64,000 bases of DNA from Maricaulis sp048270265 (GCF_048270265.1 NZ_JBLWTD010000002.1:102017-166016); one strand, 5' to 3'. Positions 8,917-18,473 are shown, numbered from the stretch's first letter. The notes: a model not told the origin generated them from the sequence alone. Made by a program: numbers and translations.

Positions 8917-9951
8917 AGACGGTCGTTTGGCGCGCGACCGGATACGCAGTTGGCCGCTGCAACCAAGCCAGACTTGCAAGCACTCGAAACACTCGAAACA
9001 CTCAAAACACTCAAAACACTCAAAACACTCAAAACACTCAAAACATTTTATCAGATCCAATCCGTGAGTCTTGGTGCTTTTCGGCACCAACGACGCGGTA
9101 GCAAGTCTTCGGTCGGCCTCTTCAAAATCATCTGCCGCCCGAAGCCGTGACGAGTGCGACGCTTTTCATCCGGCTCAGAACGCAAACGCATGATCGACTT
9201 TCCAGGAAAATGGGGAGGTAGAAAGACCGACTCTTTCGTTTGTCGCCGGGTAGCGCGCCCTGGCGGCAATGGTAGAGTATTGTCCAAACGCGGCTCTTGT
9301 TCCGATTGCTCTTATCCTAAAGAACCGCAGGTCGTCCGGTGTGAAGGCCCGCCGAAGGCGGTCAGGCCGAAACTCCGGACACCTGACCGGAGCGAAGCGG
9401 AGGTTATGAGCCATCCACCAAATGCCTCTCTCAATCTCTTTCTTGGATCGTGATGGTGTGAGGCCTGGATCGCCCCGAGTGCTGATGGGTTGTCGTCACG
9501 CTCAGGAGCTTGCCCCGGATGGTTTAGACGACGCGGATCGGTCCAACGCTTTCATTTGGAGAGGGTGCACAAGCGAGCCCAGCGCACATCGCGTGATGTG
9601 TAAATATGTTGCCCCAATCTTGTCGGGAAAAAAGTCTATGGAACAAAGGGTTTTAGTAAATTGCTAATTGTTCGAAGAGGTTGTCGCTCCCAGCATAATC
9701 GATGGCGCGCGACAACCGGCGTTGCTCAACGAGAACTTATTCCGGGAATGCACTTTGTCCCCATACCTAGGTCGCCCATGGTGGGTGTCCCAACTTGGCG
9801 ATGCGTCAAAACTGCGCAATGGTCACGCTAACCGCACGGGTTGCAATTGGTTTTGGATTGGCAGACGCGCAGAGTGTCTGCGGCATACGCTTCGCCCGCA
9901 GGCCGATTCATGGCCAATATTCGGGCAGAAAATGAGTTTGCGAGGGGCGCA
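8917..9951. other. Long gap in the island without a confident gene
   Basis: About 1 kb separates the HUH-like gene from the restriction enzyme. It holds the 9-bp tandem repeat (8981-9043). Open frames of 80-100 codons occur at 9154-9453, 9422-9667 and 9668-9955, but they overlap or abut without ribosome sites and their translations look like random GC-rich frames. It may hold decayed genes or the promoter of the restriction enzyme. Confidence 0.5.
8981..9043 (+). repeat. 9-bp tandem repeat, seven units
   Basis: Two copies of CACTCGAAA are followed by five copies of CACTCAAAA, perfectly in phase. The array lies about 65 bases after the end of the HUH-like gene and outside any supported gene. 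The unit length of 9 keeps every reading frame open through it, which explains the repetitive translations on both strands. Confidence 0.95.
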
Positions 9952-10037
9952 ATGATTTCATCGGTTCACGCACTGCTTGAGTCCTACCGCGACGCGGCAC
10001 GGACCGAGCGCGAGAAGGGTACGTATTCGAGCGCTTC
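9952..10037 (+). pseudogene. Out-of-frame N-terminus of the restriction enzyme
   Basis: An ATG at 9952 has a strong GAGGGG site 5 bases upstream and encodes MISSVHALLESYRDAARTER followed by EKGTY. This is the characteristic start of LlaGI-type enzymes, in which a short helix and an E-K-G-T-x-FE motif precede the nuclease core. After TAT at 10024-10026 the frame is wrong. One added T there would read TAT TTC GAG CGC TTC GTG and join the next 1584 residues. The gene is therefore interrupted by a one-base loss in a T run, or the base was missed in sequencing. Confidence 0.75.
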
Positions 10038-13000
10038 GTGCTGGCCTACCTCAAGCACGACCCCATGCAGCAACAGCAATTCTCGGATGCTTGGACCTAT
10101 GCGGACTGGGCCGAAATGCAGGGGCTCGACAAGACGGACACCGGCATCGATCTGGTCGCCAAGGTTCGCGACCAAGACGGGTTCTGCGCGATCCAGTGCA
10201 AATTCTACAAGGCGGGCTATTCGGTCCAGAAGCGTGATATCGACAGCTTCTTCACCGCGTCCGGCAAGACTGGTTTTGTCCGTCGTTTGATCGTCGATAC
10301 GACCGATGTGTCCTGGTCTTCGAATGCAGAGGGTGCACTGGACGGTCAGGCCATTCCGACAAACCGTATTGGCCTCACGGACCTTGCCGAAAGTCCCATC
10401 GACTGGAATATCTTCGACCGCGACAACAAGATCGAACTGGTCCGCAAAACGCTGAGGCCGCATCAGGTCGAGGCGCTAGAAGCGGTCGATGCCGGGTTGA
10501 AAGACGCGGATCGCGGCAAGATGATCATGGCTTGCGGCACCGGCAAGACCTTCACCTCCCTCAAAATCGCCGAGCATCTGGCGGGCAAGGGCGGGCGCGT
10601 TCTCTATCTCGTGCCATCCCTCGCGCTAATGTCGCAGACCGTGCGTGAATGGACGGCTGACGCGGGCGTGCCCCTGCGCTCCTTCGCGGTCTGTTCGGAT
10701 GTAAAGGTCGGCAAGCGCTCGAAGAGTGACGACTACGCGGATATCGAGGTCCACGACCTCGCCTTCCCGGCGACGACCAAGGCGGACCGACTGGCCGAAA
10801 AGGCGGCTCCTGCCGATCCCGAAGTGATGACCGTCATCTTTTCCACCTATCAGTCCCTGCCGGTCATCACGCGCGCGCAGCAGGATCACGGCCTGCCCGA
10901 TTTCGACCTCATAGTTTGCGATGAAGCCCATCGCACGACCGGGGCGAAGATCGATGGCGAGGACGAGTCGAATTTTATCCGCGTGCACGATCAGGCGCAC
11001 GTCCGAGGCCATAAGCGGCTCTATATGACCGCGACGCCGCGTATCTATGGTAATGCCGTAAAATCGCGCGCGAGCGAGGCTTCTGTCGAGCTGTGTTCGA
11101 TGGACGATGAGGCATTGTTCGGCAAGACGCTGTTCGCCCGCGGCTTCTCCTGGGCTGTCGAGAAAGGCCTGCTCACGGACTACAAAGTCATCGTGCTGGC
11201 CGTGGACGAGAGCATCATCAGCCGGACGGTTCAGTGGCGGCTGCAGGACGCTGACAGCGAGATCAAGCTCGACGACGCGACGAAGATCATCGGCTGTTAC
11301 AAGGCGCTGACGAAGGCCGACTTGCAGGAAGACCTCTCCGGAGACGGTCAGCACATGCGCCGGGCGCTCGCATTCTGCCGCGACATCAAGACCTCGAAAA
11401 TGGTCAAGAACGAATTCGCCAAGGTCGTCGACGAATACCTGAAGCACAATGACGACGAAGACGCCGAGCGTGTGAAGCTTCATTGCGAGATCGACCACGT
11501 CGACGGCACGTACAATGCCAAGGATCGTGGCCGCCTCCTGGAATGGCTCAAAGCCGATGCGGGAGACGAGACCTGTCGCATTCTCTCCAATGCGCGTTGT
11601 CTGTCAGAGGGTGTCGATGTGCCGGCGCTCGACGCCATCCTATTCATGCACCCCCGCAAATCTCAGATCGACGTGGTGCAGTCCGTAGGACGTGTCATGC
11701 GCAGGGCCGAAGGCAAGCGGATGGGCTACGTCATTCTTCCGGTCGGGATTCCGGCCGGGAAGGCCCCGGAAGAGGCGCTGAGTGACAACGAGAAATATCG
11801 CGTCATCTGGCAAATCCTCAATGCCCTGCGTGCGCACGATGATCGCGTGGACGGCCAAATCAACCAGATGAGCCTCGGCCAGGATGTGTCCGAGCGCATC
11901 GAAATTGTTGCTGTCGCGGATCAGCTCCCCCAGAAGGCGGCGCAGGCAGAAAATGCTGGAATCGGCTCGGGCGCGGCATCGGGCGATGATGATCGCCATC
12001 ATGACCCGCTGGGTGGCCGCGGCGTCCGAGAGCCGGAGCAGATGGCGTTCGTACTGGACGAATTTACGGCAGCGATCCGCGCCAAGATCGTCAAGAAGTG
12101 CGGCACGCGGGATTATTGGGAAGATTGGGCGGTCAATATCGCCGAGATCGCCCAGAACCACATCACGCGTCTCAAGGGCATTCTGGCGACGCCAGAGACG
12201 AAAGCCCGCATCGCCTTTGATGAGTTCGTCGAGGAATTGCAGGATGACCTGAATGACAGCATCACCGAGGACGACGCGGTGGAGATGCTGGCCCAGCACA
12301 TCATCACGCGTCCCGTTTTCGAAACCCTGTTCGAGGGGCACAAATTCACTCAGGAAAATCCGGTCTCACGCGCGATGCAGCGGGTCCTGGAAGTGCTCGA
12401 CGAGGCAAACCTGGACAAGGAGTCCAAGGACCTCGAAAACTTCTATGCCAGCGTCCAGCGCCGGGCACAGGGCATCACCGATCCCAACGCCAAGCAGAAA
12501 TTGGTGGTCGAGCTATACGACAAGTTCTTCCGCCGCGCCTTCCCGCGCACGACCGAGAAGCTGGGGATCGTCTATACGCCGGTCGAGATCGTCGACTTCA
12601 TCATCCACTCGGTGAACGAGGTCCTCCAATCCGAGTTCGGCCAGACGCTGGGGTCGAAAGGCGTCCACATCATCGACCCTTTCACCGGCACCGGAACCTT
12701 CATCACGCGCCTCTTGCAATCCGGCCTGATCAAGTCGGAGGAGATGGAGCACAAGTTCCGGCATGAAATCCACGCCAACGAGATCGTGCTGCTGGCCTAC
12801 TACATCGCCGCGATCAATATCGAGGCCGTCTATCACGGCATCATGGGCGGGGACGACTACGTGCCTTTTGAGGGCATCTGCCTGACCGATACCTTCCAGA
12901 TGTATGAGGCCGAGGACATGGTCGCCCGGCTGATGCCGGACAATTCAGAGCGCCGGAAGAAGCAGAAGGCGCTCGATATTCGGGTGGTGATCGGAAACCC

Positions 13001-14792
13001 GCCCTATTCTGCGGGGCAGAAGAGTGCCAACGACGATGCGCAGAACGTAAAATACCGGAGCTTGGACGAATCTATCCGGAAGACATTCGTGAAGTTATCG
13101 AGCGGTAATCCGAGAAGCCTGTATGACAATTACTTTCGGGCTTTCCGGTGGGCTGCAAACAGAATTGAAGATGACGGAGTCGTCGCGTTTGTTTCAAACG
13201 GGGGGTGGATTACGTCAAAGGCCGCAGATGGCTTTCGAAAGACCATCGCAAACGAGTTTTCCTCGATCCATGTAGTGTATTTGGGTGGTGATATTCGTAA
13301 GAATATGGCGACCAAAGGAAGTGCCGGCGAAGGCGAGAACGTTTTCGGTTCCGGGAGCATGACCGGGATCGCAATCACTATATTGGTGAAGTGCTCGCGC
13401 GAGCCTGACGACCGTTCAGTTAAATATCATTACATAGGCAGAGATTTGAAATGTGCAGAGAAGCTCTCGACTTTGGAGCGCTTGGGTAGCCTGCAAGGGG
13501 TGAGCAATTCGGGTGGTTGGCAGGAAATTGTACCTGATGAACATGGCGATTGGTTGGGGCAGCGTGAACAGAGTTTCTCACACTTCATCGCTATGGGGGA
13601 CAAAGGAAAGAATAACGAGTCCATATTTTGCGATTTCTCAAATGGGGTAAAGTCCAATAGAGATCCGTGGTGCTTCAATTTCTCTAAAAGTGGTGTGTTG
13701 GAGAACATGGGAGAGATGGTGAAATTTTATCGCGACAGTTTAACGAACCCAAACCGATCGAACCTGAACGATGCGACAAAAATTAGCTGGTCTTGGCGAT
13801 TGAATGAAAATTTCAAGAGGGGGAAATTTGTTGAATTCGATCCAAAAAAGGCTGTTCGATCGATGTATCGACCGTTCAACAAAATGTGGTTGTACTACGA
13901 TGCTTTTTATAATGAGAACCGTTATCGAGTCGAGCGCATTTATCCAACCGGGAATGAAAACAACCTAGCCATCTGGGTCACCGGTGTAAGTGCAGCGGTG
14001 CCATTTAGTTGTTTCATTAGTGATTGTGTGCCTTCCCGTGAGGGGCCGTCGACAAACCAATGCTTTCCACTTCATGTTTATGACTTCAATGGGGAGAATC
14101 GTGCGGACATGTTTTCTCAGTTGCCTGGGCGCGCTGAATATCAGAGCCGCGATGGCATTACAGATGCTGGGTTGAAGAGGCTCGCCGGGGCATATCCCGG
14201 TGAGATTATCTCGAAAGAAGACATTTTCTACTATGTTTACGGCCTCCTCCACTCCGAGGGCTACCGTGCGCGCTACGCTGACAATCTGTCAAAAGAGCTG
14301 CCTCGCATCCCCTGCGTTAAACGCGCCGAGGACTTCTGGGCCTTCTCCAAAGCCGGGCGCGCGCTGGGGGAGTTGCATGTCAATTACGAAGAGGTCGAGC
14401 CCTATCCGGTCCGCTATGCCAATGGTGAGGAGGGGTTGTGGCAGGTCGACGACCCGGAGGCCTTCTACCGAGTCACCAAGATGAAATTCGCGGGCAAGCG
14501 TCCGAACCTGGACAAGACCCGCGTCATTTACAATTCCAACATCACCATGGAAGGCGTTCCGCTCGAAGCCTACGATTATGTCGTCAACGGCAAACCGGCG
14601 CTGGATTGGGTGATGGAGCGGCAGGTCGTTAAAACTGACAAGGCCAGCGGCATCGTCAACGACGCCAACCGCTACGCCATCGAAACCATGAACGACCCGG
14701 CCTACCCGCTGAAACTCTTCCAGCGCGTCATCACCGTCAGCCTCGAAACGATGAAGATCGTCCGGGGTCTGCCGAAGCTGGATATTGATTAG
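10038..14792 (+). CDS. Type ISP (LlaGI-like) restriction-modification enzyme, single chain
   Basis: A 1584-residue fusion that cleaves and methylates DNA in one polypeptide. Domains in order: Mrr-like PD-(D/E)xK nuclease (D38 in GIDLV, QCK 53-55); superfamily 2 helicase/translocase (Walker A ACGTGKT 165-171, DEAH 295-298, QSVGRVMRR later); a helical coupler; gamma-class N6-adenine methyltransferase (FTGTGTF near 880, NPPY at 987-990); and a C-terminal target recognition domain. No separate specificity gene is needed. The listed GTG start is only where this frame can begin; the true N-terminus lies at 9952 in another frame. Without those residues the nuclease domain may not fold, so activity is uncertain. 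The recognition part (about 13030-14220) is clearly AT-richer than its flanks. Confidence 0.88.
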   Translation: MLAYLKHDPMQQQQFSDAWTYADWAEMQGLDKTDTGIDLVAKVRDQDGFCAIQCKFYKAGYSVQKRDIDSFFTASGKTGFVRRLIVDTTDVSWSSNAEGALDGQAIPTNRIGLTDLAESPIDWNIFDRDNKIELVRKTLRPHQVEALEAVDAGLKDADRGKMIMACGTGKTFTSLKIAEHLAGKGGRVLYLVPSLALMSQTVREWTADAGVPLRSFAVCSDVKVGKRSKSDDYADIEVHDLAFPATTKADRLAEKAAPADPEVMTVIFSTYQSLPVITRAQQDHGLPDFDLIVCDEAHRTTGAKIDGEDESNFIRVHDQAHVRGHKRLYMTATPRIYGNAVKSRASEASVELCSMDDEALFGKTLFARGFSWAVEKGLLTDYKVIVLAVDESIISRTVQWRLQDADSEIKLDDATKIIGCYKALTKADLQEDLSGDGQHMRRALAFCRDIKTSKMVKNEFAKVVDEYLKHNDDEDAERVKLHCEIDHVDGTYNAKDRGRLLEWLKADAGDETCRILSNARCLSEGVDVPALDAILFMHPRKSQIDVVQSVGRVMRRAEGKRMGYVILPVGIPAGKAPEEALSDNEKYRVIWQILNALRAHDDRVDGQINQMSLGQDVSERIEIVAVADQLPQKAAQAENAGIGSGAASGDDDRHHDPLGGRGVREPEQMAFVLDEFTAAIRAKIVKKCGTRDYWEDWAVNIAEIAQNHITRLKGILATPETKARIAFDEFVEELQDDLNDSITEDDAVEMLAQHIITRPVFETLFEGHKFTQENPVSRAMQRVLEVLDEANLDKESKDLENFYASVQRRAQGITDPNAKQKLVVELYDKFFRRAFPRTTEKLGIVYTPVEIVDFIIHSVNEVLQSEFGQTLGSKGVHIIDPFTGTGTFITRLLQSGLIKSEEMEHKFRHEIHANEIVLLAYYIAAINIEAVYHGIMGGDDYVPFEGICLTDTFQMYEAEDMVARLMPDNSERRKKQKALDIRVVIGNPPYSAGQKSANDDAQNVKYRSLDESIRKTFVKLSSGNPRSLYDNYFRAFRWAANRIEDDGVVAFVSNGGWITSKAADGFRKTIANEFSSIHVVYLGGDIRKNMATKGSAGEGENVFGSGSMTGIAITILVKCSREPDDRSVKYHYIGRDLKCAEKLSTLERLGSLQGVSNSGGWQEIVPDEHGDWLGQREQSFSHFIAMGDKGKNNESIFCDFSNGVKSNRDPWCFNFSKSGVLENMGEMVKFYRDSLTNPNRSNLNDATKISWSWRLNENFKRGKFVEFDPKKAVRSMYRPFNKMWLYYDAFYNENRYRVERIYPTGNENNLAIWVTGVSAAVPFSCFISDCVPSREGPSTNQCFPLHVYDFNGENRADMFSQLPGRAEYQSRDGITDAGLKRLAGAYPGEIISKEDIFYYVYGLLHSEGYRARYADNLSKELPRIPCVKRAEDFWAFSKAGRALGELHVNYEEVEPYPVRYANGEEGLWQVDDPEAFYRVTKMKFAGKRPNLDKTRVIYNSNITMEGVPLEAYDYVVNGKPALDWVMERQVVKTDKASGIVNDANRYAIETMNDPAYPLKLFQRVITVSLETMKIVRGLPKLDID

Positions 14793-14817
14793 GGCTTATT
14801 TTCGTAAGGGGAGTGAA

Positions 14818-15537
14818 ATGGGCTCAAATTCCCTCGTGGAAAGTACGATGAGCGCACGTGCACAAGCGCTCGCGTGTCGAGATTTGGTAGACTATTGGCA
14901 CGGGCCACTATTTGATCATAATGTATCCAACAAAGCGCTGTATGTATTACGGTGCTCACATAATAGGGTTTTGTGTCTTTTTGATACGGCAATACGATTG
15001 ATAGATGAAAGCGCTTGGCCTGTCGCAACGTTGGCTGCAAGGGCATTGATGACGTGTGTTGCTTATAACTCGTTGATGTACTTTAAATTGCTTGATGGTG
15101 CTGGTTCTGTCGATGTTGTTGTCGATTCGTTTTTTACAAGTAATGACGTGAAGCGAAAACTGTACAAGAACGTGGCAGCCCTATCGAAGCTCCACATTGC
15201 CAAACACGCAAAGCCAAAAGTTGGCGTTGCGCGCTCCGCTAGAATATCGTCAGGCGATGCAATGAAAAGTGGTCTCGGACGCTTGTTTGAAGAGCAGAGG
15301 TGGGCGAAGAAAGAAAGTATACTCGAGCACTATGACCGTCTGTCCGAGGCTTGTCATGATTCTCAGGTGTCAATCATCTATATGTTTAGTTCTCTGGGTA
15401 AAGGAGTTGAGACCAGTGAAGGTGAGGTCGACTTCGACTTAATGATCGAGCACGATGTGTGGCAAGCGCTCGCTCATATAGCCCCTTTTCAATGGGTCCG
15501 GGTTCAAGCAGAGCCTCTTTACGCTGGATTGCGATAG
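14818..15537 (+). CDS. Unknown island protein between R-M and RES genes
   Basis: A 239-residue protein starting at the ATG at 14818, 6 bases after a GGGGAG site and 25 bases after the restriction enzyme stop, so probably cotranscribed with it. It looks all-helical. I see no catalytic motif and no convincing membrane segment, although CVAYNSLMYFKLL is hydrophobic. The overall look (helical, RALMTCVAYNSLMYF then charged segments) resembles the broad class of DUF5677-like helical proteins, but this is only an impression. Its codon use is AT-richer than the host genes, consistent with transfer. Function unknown; an accessory defence or immunity role is possible from position only. Confidence 0.65.
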   Translation: MGSNSLVESTMSARAQALACRDLVDYWHGPLFDHNVSNKALYVLRCSHNRVLCLFDTAIRLIDESAWPVATLAARALMTCVAYNSLMYFKLLDGAGSVDVVVDSFFTSNDVKRKLYKNVAALSKLHIAKHAKPKVGVARSARISSGDAMKSGLGRLFEEQRWAKKESILEHYDRLSEACHDSQVSIIYMFSSLGKGVETSEGEVDFDLMIEHDVWQALAHIAPFQWVRVQAEPLYAGLR

Positions 15538-15616
15538 GCGGTTAACGCTGCCCGGCAATTGAAGGTCAGTCGCGGGTGTCGGTTCAATTTAGGAAGTAAT
15601 CCCAGCGTCGAGTCAG

Positions 15617-17092
15617 GTGGGGGCGAGGTTGACAGTGTCATTGGACGAGATCGGTGAGAGGGCGCTCTGTCATGAGTGCATTGGCGACGAATATCTGTCT
15701 GTCGATGTTCGTTCCAACGGCGAACGGCGGACCTGCCACTACTGCGAGAAGGCCTCTCGGTCGTTTACGGTTAAGGAGTTGGCGGAGAGGGTTGAGCAGG
15801 CCTTTGAAGATCATTTCATACGCACATCTGATCAGCCGACTGACCTTCAGTTCATGATGTTGAGAGACCGCGAGTCCTCTTATGACTGGGATAGGGATGG
15901 GGAGCCGGTGGTTTGGGCGATCACCAACTCAGCCGAATTTCCGGAAGCTGCGGCACGCGATATTCATGCCATACTAGAGGATAGGTTCGACGATTTCGAA
16001 GCCGCCAAAATGGGCGAAGAAACCGAATTTGCAGAAGATTCCTACTATGAGGAACGTGGTCCTGATATTCGGAATTGGCGGGAAACCTGGGACGCATTTG
16101 AGCATTCTCTCAAGACCAACACCAGGTTTTTCAATCAGGTATGGGCTGAGTATCTGTCCGAGCTGTTTGCTGACCTCGCGGAGCTCAATACTTCTCAGGG
16201 CGATGCAGTAATTTTCAGCGTTGGGCCCGAGGAGCCAATTTCTGAATTGTACCGGGCTCGGGTCTTTCAGGCGGAGGATGAGTTGCAGGAGGCACTCGGT
16301 CGACCGGATTTGCATCTCGGCCCCCCTCCTTCACGGTTGGCAAGGGCGGGGCGCATGAACGCGTGGGGCATTTCAATGTTTTACGGTGCCACCACTGAGG
16401 AGCTAGCGCAGACGGAAGTTAGGCCACCTGTTGGGGCCTACGTGGTGATCGGGAGATTCAAGCTCACTCGCACCTTACGCTTGTTGGACTTGACGGCCCT
16501 GAAGCGGATCGACCGGAGCGGCAGCTTTTACGATCCCGATTACGCGCACCAGGTAGAGCGGGCGGCGTTCTTTGCGGAGCTTTGCGAGCGAATGAGTCGG
16601 CCTGTGATGCCGAACGATGAGGTGCTCGACTATCTGCCAACGCAAGTGGTAGCGGATTTTCTAGCGTCGACTTCTGCCCCAGCTCTGGACGGTATCATTT
16701 ATCCTTCTGCGCAGGGTGACACGGATGCCAGAAACGTGGCCCTTTTCCACAAAGCCTCTCGATGCGGTCTATGGAAAATCTCCGAAGGCGTGGAAATCGA
16801 GGTGGAGACAGGTCGTCATTATGAGGGGGGCTGGGAGCGAGAGTTCGAGGTGATTGAATGGATGCCGGAACCGCCTGACGAAACAGCGGCTGCAGCCCAA
16901 GAGAAGAAACCAGATCCATTCGCACCGTTTCAGTACGATGGACCTGCTATGACTGACGCCGATGCGCGTGAAGTTGCGCTCGAATTGCAGAAGGATTCCG
17001 TACGGGTCCACTGCATCCGTACGGTCAGTTATATCGCAGACACCTATACAGTGAGGCGTTATCAATTGGAGCGTACTAACCTACTATTTTAG
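15617..17092 (+). CDS. RES-domain protein with zinc-ribbon/HEPN-like N-terminus
   Basis: A 491-residue protein. The N-terminus has a zinc-ribbon pair (CHEC at 18-21, CHYC at 40-43) and a helical region like the HEPN/RES N-terminal domain. The middle is a RES domain: LYRARVF near 211-217, then PPPSRLARAGRMNAWGISMF and YGATTEELAQTEVRP. RES proteins have an ADP-ribosyltransferase-like fold, and characterised members are toxins that degrade NAD+. The expected Arg, Tyr256 and Glu267 positions are present. The C-terminal 90 residues are acidic and unassigned. No Xre/MbcA-type antitoxin is adjacent. The annotated GTG at 15617 is uncertain: a GTG at 15635, 6 bases after GGGGCGAGG, is at least as good. 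Confidence 0.8.
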   Translation: MGARLTVSLDEIGERALCHECIGDEYLSVDVRSNGERRTCHYCEKASRSFTVKELAERVEQAFEDHFIRTSDQPTDLQFMMLRDRESSYDWDRDGEPVVWAITNSAEFPEAAARDIHAILEDRFDDFEAAKMGEETEFAEDSYYEERGPDIRNWRETWDAFEHSLKTNTRFFNQVWAEYLSELFADLAELNTSQGDAVIFSVGPEEPISELYRARVFQAEDELQEALGRPDLHLGPPPSRLARAGRMNAWGISMFYGATTEELAQTEVRPPVGAYVVIGRFKLTRTLRLLDLTALKRIDRSGSFYDPDYAHQVERAAFFAELCERMSRPVMPNDEVLDYLPTQVVADFLASTSAPALDGIIYPSAQGDTDARNVALFHKASRCGLWKISEGVEIEVETGRHYEGGWEREFEVIEWMPEPPDETAAAAQEKKPDPFAPFQYDGPAMTDADAREVALELQKDSVRVHCIRTVSYIADTYTVRRYQLERTNLLF

Positions 17093-17121
17093 AGCGGTTG
17101 GATCCTGCTGACCGTAGAGAT

Positions 17122-18295
17122 TCATCGATCCGATATGCGAGCACTCACAGCGTTCACGACAGCGCGCACGGTGCGGTCTGTCAAATGTGCATACCGCTGC
17201 GTAGTGCGAACGTCCTTGTGTCCCAGCGCCGCGCCTATCGCTTCAAGCGACGCCCCCGAATTCACCGCGAACGAGGCGAAGGAGTGGCGAAGGTCGTGAA
17301 CCCGCACATCTTCTATTCCTGCGGCTTTGCGGATGCGCTTCCAAGCATATTTGAAACAGGTGCGGTGTGAGCCAAGTTTTCGCTCGCTTGGGAAAACCCA
17401 GCGCAGAGATGGTACGGTCTGGCTCCGCTTCCAGGCGAGCAAAAGGTCGGCGACTAGCGGGTCCAGTGGGCGAACCATGTCCCGATGAACAGCGCGCTCG
17501 CCCTTCTGCCGTCCGGCCCGTAGCGTCCATTTGGCCGCCGTTGGTGCGAGGTCGAGGTCGGACCACTGCATCGTCAGGACCTCGTTTCTACGCGCGCCAG
17601 TGAGCAGCAGAACTTTGATGATCGTCGCCGCACATTGGTCCTCATCCGCGTCAAGCACCGTCCAAAGCTTCTTCGTTTCGCTATCAGTCAGGTAGCGTTC
17701 CATTTTCCGCTCCGGATAGCGCTGAACCCGGGGGCAAGGATTGTCAGACCGCCACTCATTATCCACAGCGAAGCTCATCATCTTTGACAACAACGCGAGC
17801 GCCCGGTTGGCTGATCCGGGTGTGCCTTTCATGTCCGCGTGAAACTTCCGGATCGTTGCGAGGCTGACCGCTTCGATTTTTTGATCCGCGAACCGCGGAG
17901 CGAGATGTAGACGCCACAGGCGTTCATCCTGCTCAACGCTAGACGCCTTCTTTTTGGGCCGTGCGTGTTGGTCCAGGTAGGCTTCCCAAAGGGTCTGCAT
18001 GGTTGGCGTGTTCGCGCTCGTTCGCCGTTCCTCTAAGGGGTCGATGCCACGGTCCACCTTGCTTTGTATTTCGCGGGCGAGCTTGGTCGACGGTCATCGA
18101 GTTCGCGCGTCCGATTTTTGGCCAGCACAACGCGCCCCGAGAATTGCGATAACAAAAGTAGAATGTCTTCACCCCGCTGGGCGAAACACGGACATTGAGG
18201 TTTGTCGTGTGAGCGTCCCAAATTCGATAGTCCTTGCCGGTTGCTGGCAGGCGCTCGATGAGGCTGTTGGTTAGGCGTTTTGATGTCTTGCTCAT
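17122..18295 (-). pseudogene. Tyrosine integrase, frame-interrupted
   Basis: This is the island integrase of the P4/DUF4102 type. It starts at the ATG at 18295, which has a good GGAAGGA site, and reads as an arm-binding domain (NLNVRVSPSGVKTFYFCYRN, GRANSMTVDQAR). At about 18077-18084 the frame is lost, and the rest (core-binding and catalytic domains, 311 codons to 17122) continues in another frame. The catalytic residues are intact: Arg in TGARRNEV, HDLRH, LGHKD and Tyr in RYAHLT. The expected sequence QARKLAREIQ would contain AAGCTCGC twice; only one copy is present, so an 8-base slippage deletion explains the break. A GTG at 18057 could still start a shortened protein lacking arm binding. 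Confidence 0.82.
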
Positions 18296-18325
18296 AATTT
18301 CCTTCCGATAGGGTTGGCGCTCTCA

Positions 18326-18343
18326 CGGAAACACTACGGAAAC
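18326..18343 (+). promoter_or_regulatory. Candidate integrase arm-type site (right)
   Basis: CGGAAACACTACGGAAAC repeats the left-end site with one base change and the same 11-base spacing. It lies in the 178-base gap between the integrase start and attR, where integrase binding could also repress its own promoter. Confidence 0.55.
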
Positions 18344-18473
18344 ACTCCAAGTGGGGCGAGAGCGGGTTGATACGAGCAAGATGATGCACTTTGGCTCTGC
18401 AAAGCCAAGTGATTTCAGTCCCTTGTGGGGTGTGTTCGGGTTGGTTGGGGTGCGTTAGTAGGCGCTGTCCTCA

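Noticed and set aside
8981..9043. Possible CRISPR array
   Set aside because: Units are 9 bases without spacers and there are no cas genes.
8773..9090. Minus-strand frame with FECFECFEC repeats
   Set aside because: It is only a translation of the 9-bp DNA repeat, without ribosome site, and overlaps the HUH-like gene.
9154..9955. Three plus-strand frames of 81-99 codons in the island gap
   Set aside because: No ribosome sites, overlapping ends, and translations without protein-like pattern.
17759..17767. DnaA-box-like TTATCCACA
   Set aside because: A single copy inside the integrase coding sequence, with no cluster or AT-rich unwinding region.
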